This document shows positions 1 through 6,881 of a stretch of 12,577 nucleotides of DNA, one piece after another; the stretch's first letter is position 1, and each line of letters starts with the position of its first letter. A model generated the notes under the pieces. The model made no database searches, was not told the DNA's origin, and saw only the letters and a list, made by a program, of their open reading frames with translations. Both the position numbers and the translations under genes were made by a program. The stretch covers positions 1 through 12,577 of the forward strand of contig PLDE01000204.1 in assembly GCA_003135035.1 (NCBI GenBank). The letters are read 5' to 3'. This DNA is from Candidatus Dormiibacterota bacterium. GTDB taxonomy: Bacteria > Chloroflexota > Dormibacteria > Aeolococcales > Bog-877.

Positions 1-15
1 GCGCCGCCCGGGCGC

Positions 16-45
16 TTGCCCAGCGCCACTACTCCACCGTATGAT
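16..45 (+). promoter_or_regulatory. Predicted sigma-70-type promoter of the liv-like operon
   Basis: A -35-like TTGCCC (16-21) and a -10-like TATGAT (40-45, five of six matches to TATAAT) are separated by 18 bases. The start of transcription would fall near position 52. Bases 36-64 are AT-rich and would need two ATA isoleucine codons if translated, which is unlikely in this high-GC genome. I therefore read 1-108 as promoter plus leader, and the TTG at 16 as a -35 element rather than a start codon. The promoter call is inference from motif and spacing. Confidence 0.55.
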
Positions 46-63
46 ATACCAACTGGTATATCA
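42..63. promoter_or_regulatory. Perfect inverted repeat, likely GntR-family operator
   Basis: TGATATACCA (42-51), a 2-base spacer AC, then TGGTATATCA (54-63): the arms are exact reverse complements. The site overlaps the -10 element and the predicted transcription start, a classic position for repression. Each arm contains GGTATA, the half-site known for the FCD-type regulator NanR, and short dyads of this kind are typical for FCD GntR proteins. The FCD regulator at the end of this operon (5933-6619) is the natural candidate binder. The repeat is seen directly; the regulator pairing is inference. Confidence 0.65.
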
Positions 64-108
64 CTTGGCGGGGGGAGCGCGATCGCCACAACAACGGCCG
101 GGGCCGAG

Positions 109-1158
109 GTGCTGATTCCCGGCGGCGCAGGCGCCGCCCTAACCGTCACTCGCGGCCAGCTCCTGGAGATTGTCGACGTCGAGGGGCAGCAGGTGGCCGA
201 CTTCGTCGCCTTCGCCGCCGGCGGTGACACCGAGTGGCTGTCCACCACCCACACCCGGTCGGCGACCATGCGGCTCGACCTCAGAGCCGGCGACATCCTG
301 CAGAGCAACTGGCGGACGCCCATGTTCGAGCTGGTCCAAGACGACGTCGGCACCCACGACGTCATCACCTCGATGTGCGACGCTCGCCGCTACCTGCTCG
401 ACTACGGGGTAAGCGACCACCGCAGCTGCCGCACCAACCTGACCCGGGCCCTGGAGCCCTGGAGGATCAGCGAAGAGCGCATTCCCGACCCCTTCAACTT
501 CTTCCAGAATGCGCCCATCCTCCCCGACCGCTCCTTTGGCAACCAGCTGCCGATCGGCCGGCCCGGGGACCGCTTGACCCTGCGAGTTCTCGCGGACGCG
601 GTGGTGGCGGTGTCCGCCTGCCCCCAGGACCTCAATCCCTGCAACGGCTTTCACCCCAGTCCGATCCGCCTGCGAGTGCAGGACCCGAATTCTCAGGAGG
701 GGACCTTGAACAAGACCAGGATTCGCCGCCCCGACGTGCTGCCCGAGCCGATCAGCCACTACACCGACGCGGTGGCGGCGGGCGGTCTGCTCTGGCTCTC
801 GGGAATGCTGCCGGTCGACCCCCAGGGCAACCTGGTGGGCGGCGACGATGTGGTGCGCCAAACGGAGCAGATCTTCCACAACATCGGCTTGCTGCTTCAG
901 GGTGCTGGCGCCGATTTCGACGACGTGGTCAAGGTCAGCCTGTTTCTGCTGCGGATGCAGGACCGAGAGGCCGTGAACAGCGTGCGCCAGCGGGTGTTTG
1001 GCGCTTCGCTACCGGCCAGCACCCTGGTCGAGGTCAGCGCCCTGGCCATCCCCGGGGCCCTGCTGGAAGTGGAGACCCTGGCGGTGGTGGACGACTCCGG
1101 GGGCGGCAAGGGTGGGCGCGCCACGGTTGGCCGCCATCAACCAATGGGAGGAAAGTAG
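109..1158 (+). CDS. DUF1989 (urea carboxylase-associated) domain fused to a Rid (YjgF/YER057c/UK114) domain
   Basis: A 349-residue two-domain protein. Residues 1 to about 195 match DUF1989 (PF09347): DVEGQQVAD, a THTR motif, the H83-D84 pair followed by C90, and a late CPQDLNPCNG segment (C171, C178). Family members CgdA/CgdB act as carboxyguanidine deiminase. Residues about 207-345 are a Rid domain (LWLSGMLPVDPQG ... LPASTLVEVSALAIP ... LEVETLAVV). Rid proteins hydrolyse reactive enamines/imines, but the key Arg (E. coli RidA R105) is Ser304 here. The GTG at 109 is chosen because upstream sequence holds a promoter and operator; GGGG (100-103) is a weak ribosome site. The frame is open to the window edge, so TTG 16 or an earlier start is possible. 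First gene of the operon, it ends in TAGTG shared with the next gene. Probable cytosolic nitrogen-compound enzyme; substrate unknown. Confidence 0.85.
   Translation: MLIPGGAGAALTVTRGQLLEIVDVEGQQVADFVAFAAGGDTEWLSTTHTRSATMRLDLRAGDILQSNWRTPMFELVQDDVGTHDVITSMCDARRYLLDYGVSDHRSCRTNLTRALEPWRISEERIPDPFNFFQNAPILPDRSFGNQLPIGRPGDRLTLRVLADAVVAVSACPQDLNPCNGFHPSPIRLRVQDPNSQEGTLNKTRIRRPDVLPEPISHYTDAVAAGGLLWLSGMLPVDPQGNLVGGDDVVRQTEQIFHNIGLLLQGAGADFDDVVKVSLFLLRMQDREAVNSVRQRVFGASLPASTLVEVSALAIPGALLEVETLAVVDDSGGGKGGRATVGRHQPMGGK
695..708 (+). promoter_or_regulatory. Internal Shine-Dalgarno and in-frame TTG at the DUF1989/Rid junction
   Basis: AGGAGG (695-700) is followed after five bases by TTG (706-708), in frame with the fusion gene and placed in the linker just before the Rid domain. 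Translation from here would give a 150-residue free-standing Rid protein beginning MNKTRIRRPDVLPE, close to the usual Rid length plus a short lead. It could be a working internal start or a relic of two genes that fused. The sequence is seen; use as a start is inference. Confidence 0.45.
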
Positions 1159-2432
1159 TGAACCGAACTTGCATCTCTCTGATCCTGCTGGGCAGCCTGG
1201 TGGTCGCCAGCGGCGCCACCGCGATCCAGGCCTCCGCTTCTGGCAGCGGCACTTTGACGATCGGCGAGTTCACTCCATTCTCGGGGCCGGACGGTTCGTT
1301 CGGGCCCGAGCTGGCGGCAGGCTGCATCCCCGCCACCCAGCTGATCAACAGTGAGGGCGGCGTCCTGGGTCATCACCTCAACTGTGTCGAAGAGGACACC
1401 CGGGGCGACCCCGCCGACGCCGTCCCCGCGGCCAACAAGATGATCGCCTCGGTCTCCAATCTGATCGGCGCCCTGGGACCCAGCTCCGACGAGGCCCTGG
1501 CCACAGTGCCGATCCTCAACCAGGCCAAGGTGCCGATGTTCGTAGAGACCGGCCAGGCCGCCTTCGACCACACCAGCGACAAGTACTTCTGGCGCATCAC
1601 TCCCGCCGATGATGTCAAGGGCTACGCCCTCGCCCTCTGGGCCCACCGCGCCGGCTACACCCGCGCCGCAGCCGTGTTCGGCAGCGATGTGGGCTCCCAG
1701 TCGGACGTGCCTACCCTGCTCACCGCCTGGAAGCGCCTGGGGGGCAAGATGGTGGTCAATCAGCGCATCGCTCTGGATTCCAGCTCGTACGAGACCGAGG
1801 TCGAGCAGCTGGTCCAGGCCCGTCCTCAGGTGATCTTCACCGAGGTCGACCCGCAGACCGGAGCGACCTACTTCAGCGAGCTGCAGCAGCTCCACGGTCT
1901 GATCCCGGTCATCGGCACCGAGGTTAGCCTGGAGGGCCCCTGGTTGCGAGCGGTGACCGGTGCCCTAGGGGCTGGGCCCACGGCCAAGTACATCGAAGGC
2001 ATGCAGCCCTATGCGCCCCCCAGCGGTCCCGCTTGGAAGGTCTTCAACAAGGCCCTGCTCAAGGCGCGGGCCAGTGTCCCCAGTCCGGGCCAGTGGTCAG
2101 CCGACCCCTACACCATGACTTTCTATGACGCCGTCAACGTGATCGGGCTGGCCATCCTGGAGGCCCACTCCACCTCGCGCTCGGCCTACAACCAGGACGT
2201 CGCCAAGATCACCGCCCCGGGTGCGGGCAAGACGGTGGTCTACTCCTTCGCCGCCGGCAAGGCGGCACTGGCAGCGGGCAAGAAGATCCAGTACATCGGC
2301 GCCGGCGGCCCCATCGTCTTCAACCGCTGGCACAACTCGACCGGCGCCTTCGAGGCGGCCAAGTACGTGCACCACCGGCTCGTGCTGGTGGGGTCGGTGT
2401 CGGCGCAGCAGATCGCCAAACTCAGCCATTAG
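1158..2432 (+). CDS. Branched-chain amino acid-type ABC transporter substrate-binding protein (Peripla_BP_6, LivJ/LivK-like)
   Basis: A 424-residue binding protein of a Liv/Urt-type importer, acting outside the membrane to deliver ligand to the two permeases that follow. It has a Sec-type signal peptide (short basic start, hydrophobic LILLGSLVVASGATAIQ, likely cut near ASA at about residues 28-31). The family opening IGEFTPFSGPDGSFGPE follows, with GGVLGHHLNCVEEDTRGDPADAVP. Cys56 and Cys76 are placed to form the disulfide seen in Liv-type proteins. No lipobox Cys is present, which is odd if the host is a monoderm. GTG 1158 is well supported: GGGAGG at 1146-1151 with 6-base spacing, and it overlaps the previous stop by one base (TAGTG), so coupling is likely. 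This fold also binds urea, amides and aromatic acids, so the amino-acid label is a family name only. Confidence 0.93.
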   Translation: MNRTCISLILLGSLVVASGATAIQASASGSGTLTIGEFTPFSGPDGSFGPELAAGCIPATQLINSEGGVLGHHLNCVEEDTRGDPADAVPAANKMIASVSNLIGALGPSSDEALATVPILNQAKVPMFVETGQAAFDHTSDKYFWRITPADDVKGYALALWAHRAGYTRAAAVFGSDVGSQSDVPTLLTAWKRLGGKMVVNQRIALDSSSYETEVEQLVQARPQVIFTEVDPQTGATYFSELQQLHGLIPVIGTEVSLEGPWLRAVTGALGAGPTAKYIEGMQPYAPPSGPAWKVFNKALLKARASVPSPGQWSADPYTMTFYDAVNVIGLAILEAHSTSRSAYNQDVAKITAPGAGKTVVYSFAAGKAALAAGKKIQYIGAGGPIVFNRWHNSTGAFEAAKYVHHRLVLVGSVSAQQIAKLSH

Positions 2433-2477
2433 CGGCCCGGTGAGCCAGCGGCCGGCTCGGGGGCAGCAGGTGCGCCG

Positions 2478-3365
2478 GTGAACCTGCTGCTGCCCGCCCT
2501 CGGCTTCGGCGTCGTCACCGCCTCCATCCTGGCCCTGGCCGGGGTGGGCTTCAGCCTGCAGTTCGGCGTCACCAACATCCTCAACTTGGCCTACGGCTCG
2601 ATCATGACCAGCGCTGCCTTCGCGGCCCTGCTGGTCAGCCAGCGCGGCGTCAACCTCTGGATCGCCGTGGCCGCCGGCGGGGCCTTCGGCGCCGTCTTCT
2701 CGGTGGCCCTCAACCGGGTCGTCTACACCCCCTTCATCCGGCGGGGCACCAAGCTCTTCGGCATGATCATCGTCACCATCTCGGTGGCGCTGGTCATCCA
2801 GTACGGCATCCAGGCGATCTGGGGAGCCAGCTTCTTCAGCCTGGAGGGACTCCACGCCAGCGCCATCCAGCTGGGGCCGTTCGTCTTCACGACCACCCAG
2901 CTGGGGATTCTCGGGATCGGCGTGGGGGCCATGATCGCGGTCCACGCCCTGCTCCGCTACACCACCCTCGGCAAGTCCATGCGGGCCACCGCTACCAACG
3001 CCGTGCTGGCCCGCAACTGTGGTATCGCCACCGACCGCGTCATCGACATCGCCTGGGCGATCTCGGGCGGGCTCTGCGGCCTGGCCGGGGTGGCGCTGGT
3101 GATCAACGTGACCGCGTTCACCGACACGACCGGAAGCGACCTGCTGGTCCCCATCATCGCGGTGGCGGTGCTGGGCGGGATCGGCCAAGCCTACGGCGCC
3201 ATGCTGGGCGCCCTGATCATCGGCATCACCAGCGAGATCGCCGCCGCCTTGATCAGTCCCGACTACAAAGACGTCGTCGCCTTCGTGATCCTGATCTTGG
3301 TGCTGCTGGTCCGGCCCAAGGGGATCTTCTCGGAAATCGCCAGTGGTAAAGAGGTGGCCGCGTGA
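2478..3365 (+). CDS. livH: Branched-chain amino acid-type ABC transporter permease, LivH family
   Basis: A 295-residue integral membrane protein, the usual LivH length, built of alternating hydrophobic segments. Family hallmarks include the N-terminal GVGFSLQFGVTNILNLAYGSIM, the RRVYTPF-like NRVVYTPFIRRG, the conserved cytoplasmic loop TLGKSMRATATNAVLARNCGI that docks on the ATPases, and the C-terminal VLVRPKG-like LLVRPKGIFSE. With the next gene product it should form the transmembrane channel. The start is GTG 2478, preceded by AGG (2468-2470); the 45-base gap after the binding-protein gene shows no hairpin, so co-transcription is likely. Its stop overlaps the next start (GTGA, 3362-3365). 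The gene symbol is by family; the true ligand may not be a branched-chain amino acid. Confidence 0.93.
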   Translation: MNLLLPALGFGVVTASILALAGVGFSLQFGVTNILNLAYGSIMTSAAFAALLVSQRGVNLWIAVAAGGAFGAVFSVALNRVVYTPFIRRGTKLFGMIIVTISVALVIQYGIQAIWGASFFSLEGLHASAIQLGPFVFTTTQLGILGIGVGAMIAVHALLRYTTLGKSMRATATNAVLARNCGIATDRVIDIAWAISGGLCGLAGVALVINVTAFTDTTGSDLLVPIIAVAVLGGIGQAYGAMLGALIIGITSEIAAALISPDYKDVVAFVILILVLLVRPKGIFSEIASGKEVAA

Positions 3366-4369
3366 GCAGCGCCTGGCAGTTCTACATCTCCTCGGTGTTG
3401 ATCTACCTCGGCGTCGACATCATGGCCTGCTGGGGGCTGAACCTTCAGTTCGGCTATGCGGGGTTGGTCAACTTTTCCTTCATCGTGTTTCAGGCCGCCG
3501 GCGCCTACACCGCAGCCGTGCTCACCCTGGGCCGGCCCGGCCCGGCCAGCATTCAGCAATACCTGGGTGGGGCGCACTGGCCCTTCCCGTTGCCCGTGCT
3601 CGCCGCCGGCGCCGTGGGGGCCCTGCTGGCCGCCGGGGTGGGCGCCATCGGTCTGCGCCGACTCCGCAGCGACTACGAGGCCATGGTGATGCTGGTGGTT
3701 TCCCTGATCGCGACCAGTATCGCCACCAACCAGACCAACTTGGTCAACGGCGCCAACGGTCTGGACCTGGTACCAAAGCCCCTGGCCGGAGTTCTGCACG
3801 TCTCGGCGCTTTCCTACCAGTGGTTCTACGTCGCCATGACGGCGGTGGTCTGTGTGCTGGTCTTTCTGCTGGTGACCTTGATCACTGGCTCGCCGCTAGG
3901 TCGCAGCCTGCGCGCCATGCGCGAGAACGAGCGCGCGGCCGCAGCCCTGGGACGCAACGTCACCGGTCTGCGCATGCTCGCCTTCGTCGTCGGCGGCGGC
4001 ATCGCCGGCATCAGCGGGGCGATTCTGGTGATGTTCATCTCCGCCTGGTCGCCAGGCAGCTGGCTCTACCCCGAGACCTTCGTGTTCTTCACAGCCCTGA
4101 TCGTAGGCGGGTCCGGCAACAACATGGGGGCAGTCGTGGGTGCCGTGCTGGTGCCGGTCGCATTCCTGGAGGCCACCCGCTTCCTACCCCAGTTCGGGCC
4201 GCCCGGTTTCATCGACGCGGTCCAGTGGATCGCCATCGGCTTGCTGGCCCTGGTGTTCCTCTGGTTCTGGCCTCGCGGCGTGGTGCCGGAGCGCCGGCGC
4301 CGCTTCCCCCGGGCCCGAAGCCAGCCGGCCGCCACCGGGGGCGGCCGGCTCGAGCAGAACTCCCCGTGA
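3362..4369 (+). CDS. livM: Branched-chain amino acid-type ABC transporter permease, LivM family
   Basis: A 335-residue polytopic membrane protein, partner of the LivH-like permease. Typical LivM features are the opening MACWGLNLQFGYAGLVNFS (LivH/LivM share this motif), the mid-protein NGANGLDLVPKPL, and the ATPase-docking loop SPLGRSLRAMRENERAAAALGRN. Then come the GGGIAGISGAI and GGSGNNMGAVVGA segments, and a final WPRGVVPERRRR. The tail after the last membrane segment (about 25 residues, rich in Arg, Ala and Gly) is cytoplasmic and carries no recognised domain. The GTG start at 3362 overlaps the livH stop by four bases, and its own stop overlaps the next GTG start (4366-4369), so production of the subunits is probably coupled in equal amounts. 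Confidence 0.93.
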   Translation: MSSAWQFYISSVLIYLGVDIMACWGLNLQFGYAGLVNFSFIVFQAAGAYTAAVLTLGRPGPASIQQYLGGAHWPFPLPVLAAGAVGALLAAGVGAIGLRRLRSDYEAMVMLVVSLIATSIATNQTNLVNGANGLDLVPKPLAGVLHVSALSYQWFYVAMTAVVCVLVFLLVTLITGSPLGRSLRAMRENERAAAALGRNVTGLRMLAFVVGGGIAGISGAILVMFISAWSPGSWLYPETFVFFTALIVGGSGNNMGAVVGAVLVPVAFLEATRFLPQFGPPGFIDAVQWIAIGLLALVFLWFWPRGVVPERRRRFPRARSQPAATGGGRLEQNSP

Positions 4370-5148
4370 GCTCACCGCAGGCGGCAGAGGCGGAGGGACT
4401 GATCGTGGTGCGGGGCCTGGAGCAGAATTTCGGCGGCGTCCGGGCGGTGGCGGGCGTGTCCTTCAGCATCGAGAAGGGCCGGATCACGGGGCTGATCGGG
4501 CCCAACGGGGCGGGCAAATCGACCACCTTGGACATGATCGCCGGCGCCACCCGTCCGTCCGCCGGGACCATCAGCTTCCAGGGCCGCGACATCACCCGGC
4601 TGGCCGCCTACCAGCGGGCACGGCTGGGCATCGTCCGCACCTTTCAGAGTTCCAGCGAGTTCGCCCGCCTGACCGTGATGGAGAACCTGCTGGTGGCGGC
4701 GCCGCGGCTGCGGGGCGAGCGCCTGGTCGGCGCTTTGCTGGGGAGGTGGTACTGGCGCGAGGAGGAGCAGCTCGCGGTGGAGCGCGCCCGCGAACTGCTG
4801 CGCCGATTTGAGATGACCGCCAAGGAGGACGAGTACGCCGGCGATCTCAGCGGCGGCCAGAAGCGCCTGCTGGAGATCATGCGCGGGCTGATGGCTGAGC
4901 CGGAGGTGCTGCTGCTCGATGAACCGATGGCGGGCGTCAACCCCTCGCTGGCGCGCCGGATCGAGACATACCTGCTGGAGTTGCACCACAGCGGCCTCAC
5001 CGCGATCATGGTCGAGCACGAACTCGGCACCGTCGAGCGGCTCTGCGACCCGGTGATCGTCATGGCTGAGGGCCGCGTGCTTCGGCAGGGCACCATGCCC
5101 GAGCTGCGCCGGTCTCGCGAGGTGCTCGATGCCTACCTCATCGGCTGA
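4366..5148 (+). CDS. livG: Branched-chain amino acid-type ABC transporter ATP-binding protein, LivG family
   Basis: A 260-residue ATPase that powers import at the inner face of the membrane. It has Walker A GPNGAGKST (45-53), the Q-loop region TFQSSSEFARLTVMENL, signature LSGGQ (161-165), Walker B LLLDEP with D185 and E186, and H-loop H218 in MVEHE. The LivG-type insertion between Q-loop and signature is present (LVGALLGRWYWREEEQ). LivG differs from LivF in this insertion and in the true H-loop His. The GTG start at 4366 overlaps the livM stop (GTGA), which is the best reason to prefer it; a longer upstream reading in this frame would lie inside livM. The gene ends 20 bases inside the next gene. 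It should form a heterodimer with the LivF-like protein. Confidence 0.95.
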   Translation: MSSPQAAEAEGLIVVRGLEQNFGGVRAVAGVSFSIEKGRITGLIGPNGAGKSTTLDMIAGATRPSAGTISFQGRDITRLAAYQRARLGIVRTFQSSSEFARLTVMENLLVAAPRLRGERLVGALLGRWYWREEEQLAVERARELLRRFEMTAKEDEYAGDLSGGQKRLLEIMRGLMAEPEVLLLDEPMAGVNPSLARRIETYLLELHHSGLTAIMVEHELGTVERLCDPVIVMAEGRVLRQGTMPELRRSREVLDAYLIG

Positions 5149-5884
5149 GGCCACGCGGCGACCGCCTCGGATGGAGATCGCCGGCCTGGCCGCCGGCTAC
5201 GGTGGCGACCCGATCGTTGCCGAGATCGACATCACCGTGGGCGCTGGCGAGGTGGTCGCGGTGATCGGCGCCAACGGCGCCGGCAAGAGCACTCTGCTCA
5301 AGGCCATCACCGGGGCCCTGGTGCCGATCAGCGGACGCGTCACGGTCGAGGGTCGGGAGATCACCCGCCTCCCTGCCCATCGCCTCGCCCGGCTCGGGAT
5401 CGGCTACGTGCCCCAGACCCGCGACGTCTTCGACACCATGACCGTCGTCGAGAACCTGGAGATGGGCGGGTACCTGCTCTCGGCTCCGGAGCGTGCCGCC
5501 CGGGTCACCGAGGTGATGAACATCTTCCCCCAGCTCAACCAGATGCGCGGCCGCAGGGCCCTGAAGCTGAGCGGGGGCGAGCGGAAGATGGTGGCGCTGG
5601 CCCGGGTCCTGATGCTGCGCCCAAAGGTTCTGGTCTTGGATGAGCCGACGGCGGGACTGTCGCCGGAACTGTCGCGCGCGGTGCTGCGTCAGCAGGTGCG
5701 AACCCTGGCCGACCGCGGTACGGCCATCCTCCTCGTCGAGCAGAAGGCCTTCGAGGCGCTGGAGGTCTCGGACTGGGCCTACGTCTTGGTGGGCGGCCGG
5801 GTCGTCATCGACGGACCCGGGTCCGTCGTGGCCCGACGCCCCGACATCCGCGAGGTGTTCCTGGGCGGCACCGCCCAGAGCTGA
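5129..5884 (+). CDS. livF: Branched-chain amino acid-type ABC transporter ATP-binding protein, LivF family
   Basis: A 251-residue second ATPase of the importer. Walker A GANGAGKST (47-55), signature LSGGE (147-151), Walker B VLVLDEP with D171/E172, and LLVEQKAFEAL, where Gln205 takes the H-loop position, as is normal for LivF. The ATG at 5129 has a good ribosome site (GAGG, 5119-5122, 6-base spacing) lying within livG, giving a 20-base overlap. A second in-frame ATG at 5171 would give 237 residues, nearer the usual LivF length, but has no clear ribosome site. The first 14 residues (MPTSSAEATRRPPR) are low-complexity and dispensable to the fold, so either start is possible. Confidence 0.94.
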   Translation: MPTSSAEATRRPPRMEIAGLAAGYGGDPIVAEIDITVGAGEVVAVIGANGAGKSTLLKAITGALVPISGRVTVEGREITRLPAHRLARLGIGYVPQTRDVFDTMTVVENLEMGGYLLSAPERAARVTEVMNIFPQLNQMRGRRALKLSGGERKMVALARVLMLRPKVLVLDEPTAGLSPELSRAVLRQQVRTLADRGTAILLVEQKAFEALEVSDWAYVLVGGRVVIDGPGSVVARRPDIREVFLGGTAQS

Positions 5885-5932
5885 TGCCTTGAGTCTGCGC
5901 CGCCCCCCATCGTCGTCCTGGCCTTGGCGGAG

Positions 5933-6619
5933 ATGAGCCCGCGGGCGCGCGGCACCGCTCACCCTCGCGCAGTGGTGCCGAGGTCGGTGTTGCCGAGCAA
6001 GAGCGGGATGGTGGTCGACGCCATCCGAGAGATGATCGTCACCGGCCAACTCCCGCCCAGCAGCCCGCTACGACAACGAGACTTGGCGGAGATGCTGGGC
6101 GTGAGTCAGACGCCAGTCCGGGAGGCGATTCGCAAGCTGGAATCGGAAGGACTGGTGCAATCGGCGACCCACCGAGGCGCGTCGGTGGCTGCCGCCGATC
6201 CTGTCCACTTGGAGGAGAGCCTGCGCATCCTGGCGGTGCTGGCGGGCCTGGCCGGACGGCTCGCGGTGGAACGCATGCTCGAACGCGACCTGCCGGCGAT
6301 CGAGCGGCTGCAGGGCGAACTGGTCAATTGTGAGCACGACGAGCGCAAGCGCAAGACCCTCAACCGCCAGTTCCACTTTCGCGTCTACGAGTGCGCGCAC
6401 TCACCGATGCTGCTTTCCATGATGCGCCTGCTCTGGCTGGCGTTTCCCGGTGGCCCTCAGGTGGGCAGGCCATTGGAGGAGTCGATCCGTGGCCACCAGT
6501 CCCTGCTGCAGGCGCTGCGGGCGCGGGACTCGGAAGCGGTCACCCAGGCGATCGAGGAGCACGTACTCGGCATGATCGTCTACCTCCACAGTCAGCCAGC
6601 CTCGATCGGCGCGCTGTAA
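5933..6619 (+). CDS. GntR-family transcriptional regulator, FCD subfamily (FadR-like)
   Basis: A 228-residue DNA-binding regulator. Residues about 22-90 form the GntR winged helix-turn-helix, with LRQRDLAEMLGVSQTPVREA followed by IRKLESEGLVQ. Residues about 97-220 are the all-helical FCD ligand/metal domain. The metal site is visible as N144 (in the usual Asp place of the N/D-x-x-F-H motif), H148, H188 and H210. Many FCD regulators release their operator when a carboxylate or sugar acid binds, but the effector here is unknown. It lies 48 bases after the livF-like gene and probably closes the same operon. It would bind the inverted repeat at 42-63 and control its own transcription. ATG 5933 is preferred over TTG 5924; GTG 5972/5975 or TTG 5990 are also possible since the first 20 residues look disordered. 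Confidence 0.9.
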   Translation: MSPRARGTAHPRAVVPRSVLPSKSGMVVDAIREMIVTGQLPPSSPLRQRDLAEMLGVSQTPVREAIRKLESEGLVQSATHRGASVAAADPVHLEESLRILAVLAGLAGRLAVERMLERDLPAIERLQGELVNCEHDERKRKTLNRQFHFRVYECAHSPMLLSMMRLLWLAFPGGPQVGRPLEESIRGHQSLLQALRARDSEAVTQAIEEHVLGMIVYLHSQPASIGAL

Positions 6620-6634
6620 CTCGGCAGCCGCTCG

Positions 6635-6648
6635 CGCCTCGCCAGGCG
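6635..6648 (+). terminator. Possible weak hairpin terminator after the regulator gene
   Basis: CGCCT (6635-6639), loop CGCC, AGGCG (6644-6648), beginning 16 bases after the stop of the FCD regulator gene. No T-run follows, so it is not a standard intrinsic terminator. The position is right for the end of the operon, but the stem is only five pairs. Confidence 0.25.
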
Positions 6649-6730
6649 ACTTCAGGCTGACGTAGGACCCTCGCCGTTTGGCGCCCCACAGACCGATCAG
6701 GCCCCGGTGCCGCAGGCTTATCGGTGCCGA

Positions 6731-6780
6731 AGCTCTGATCCGCTTCTCATCATCCTGCGGATCGAGCTCCCTCAGATCCG
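6731..6780. other. Strong stem-loop with a competing downstream stem
   Basis: AGCTC-t-GATCCGC (6731-6743) pairs with GCGGATC-GAGCT (6757-6768): twelve base pairs, one bulged base, 13-base loop. The inner arm CGGATC (6758-6763) can instead pair with GATCCG (6775-6780), so two mutually exclusive hairpins are possible, the layout seen in attenuators and riboswitch expression platforms. No T-run follows. It could equally be a repeat-element remnant. The pairing is read directly; a role is inference. Confidence 0.5.
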
Positions 6781-6881
6781 TGCCTCCTTGGGGTCTCTAC
6801 CAGCGACTCATCTTGAGCATCGCCGCGGGACAAGGTCGAGGCCGGCAGCTGGTCGCAACCCCCTCCCCGCCGCAACTTCCC

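Noticed and set aside
16..108. N-terminal extension of the DUF1989-Rid protein starting at TTG 16
   Set aside because: The stretch contains a -35/-10 pair and a perfect inverted repeat, two ATA codons and no family similarity; GTG 109 starts just at the domain edge. It remains possible that the frame continues from outside the window.
234..1157. Long upstream extension of the Liv-type binding protein frame
   Set aside because: It lies antiphase within the DUF1989-Rid gene, reads as Arg/Pro/Gly-rich sequence, and the real start at 1158 has a strong ribosome site and a signal peptide.
2097..3188. Long open frame on the minus strand across the binding-protein and LivH genes
   Set aside because: Its Asp/His/Gly-rich translation is typical of the antisense of GC-rich coding DNA; the plus-strand genes are unmistakable.
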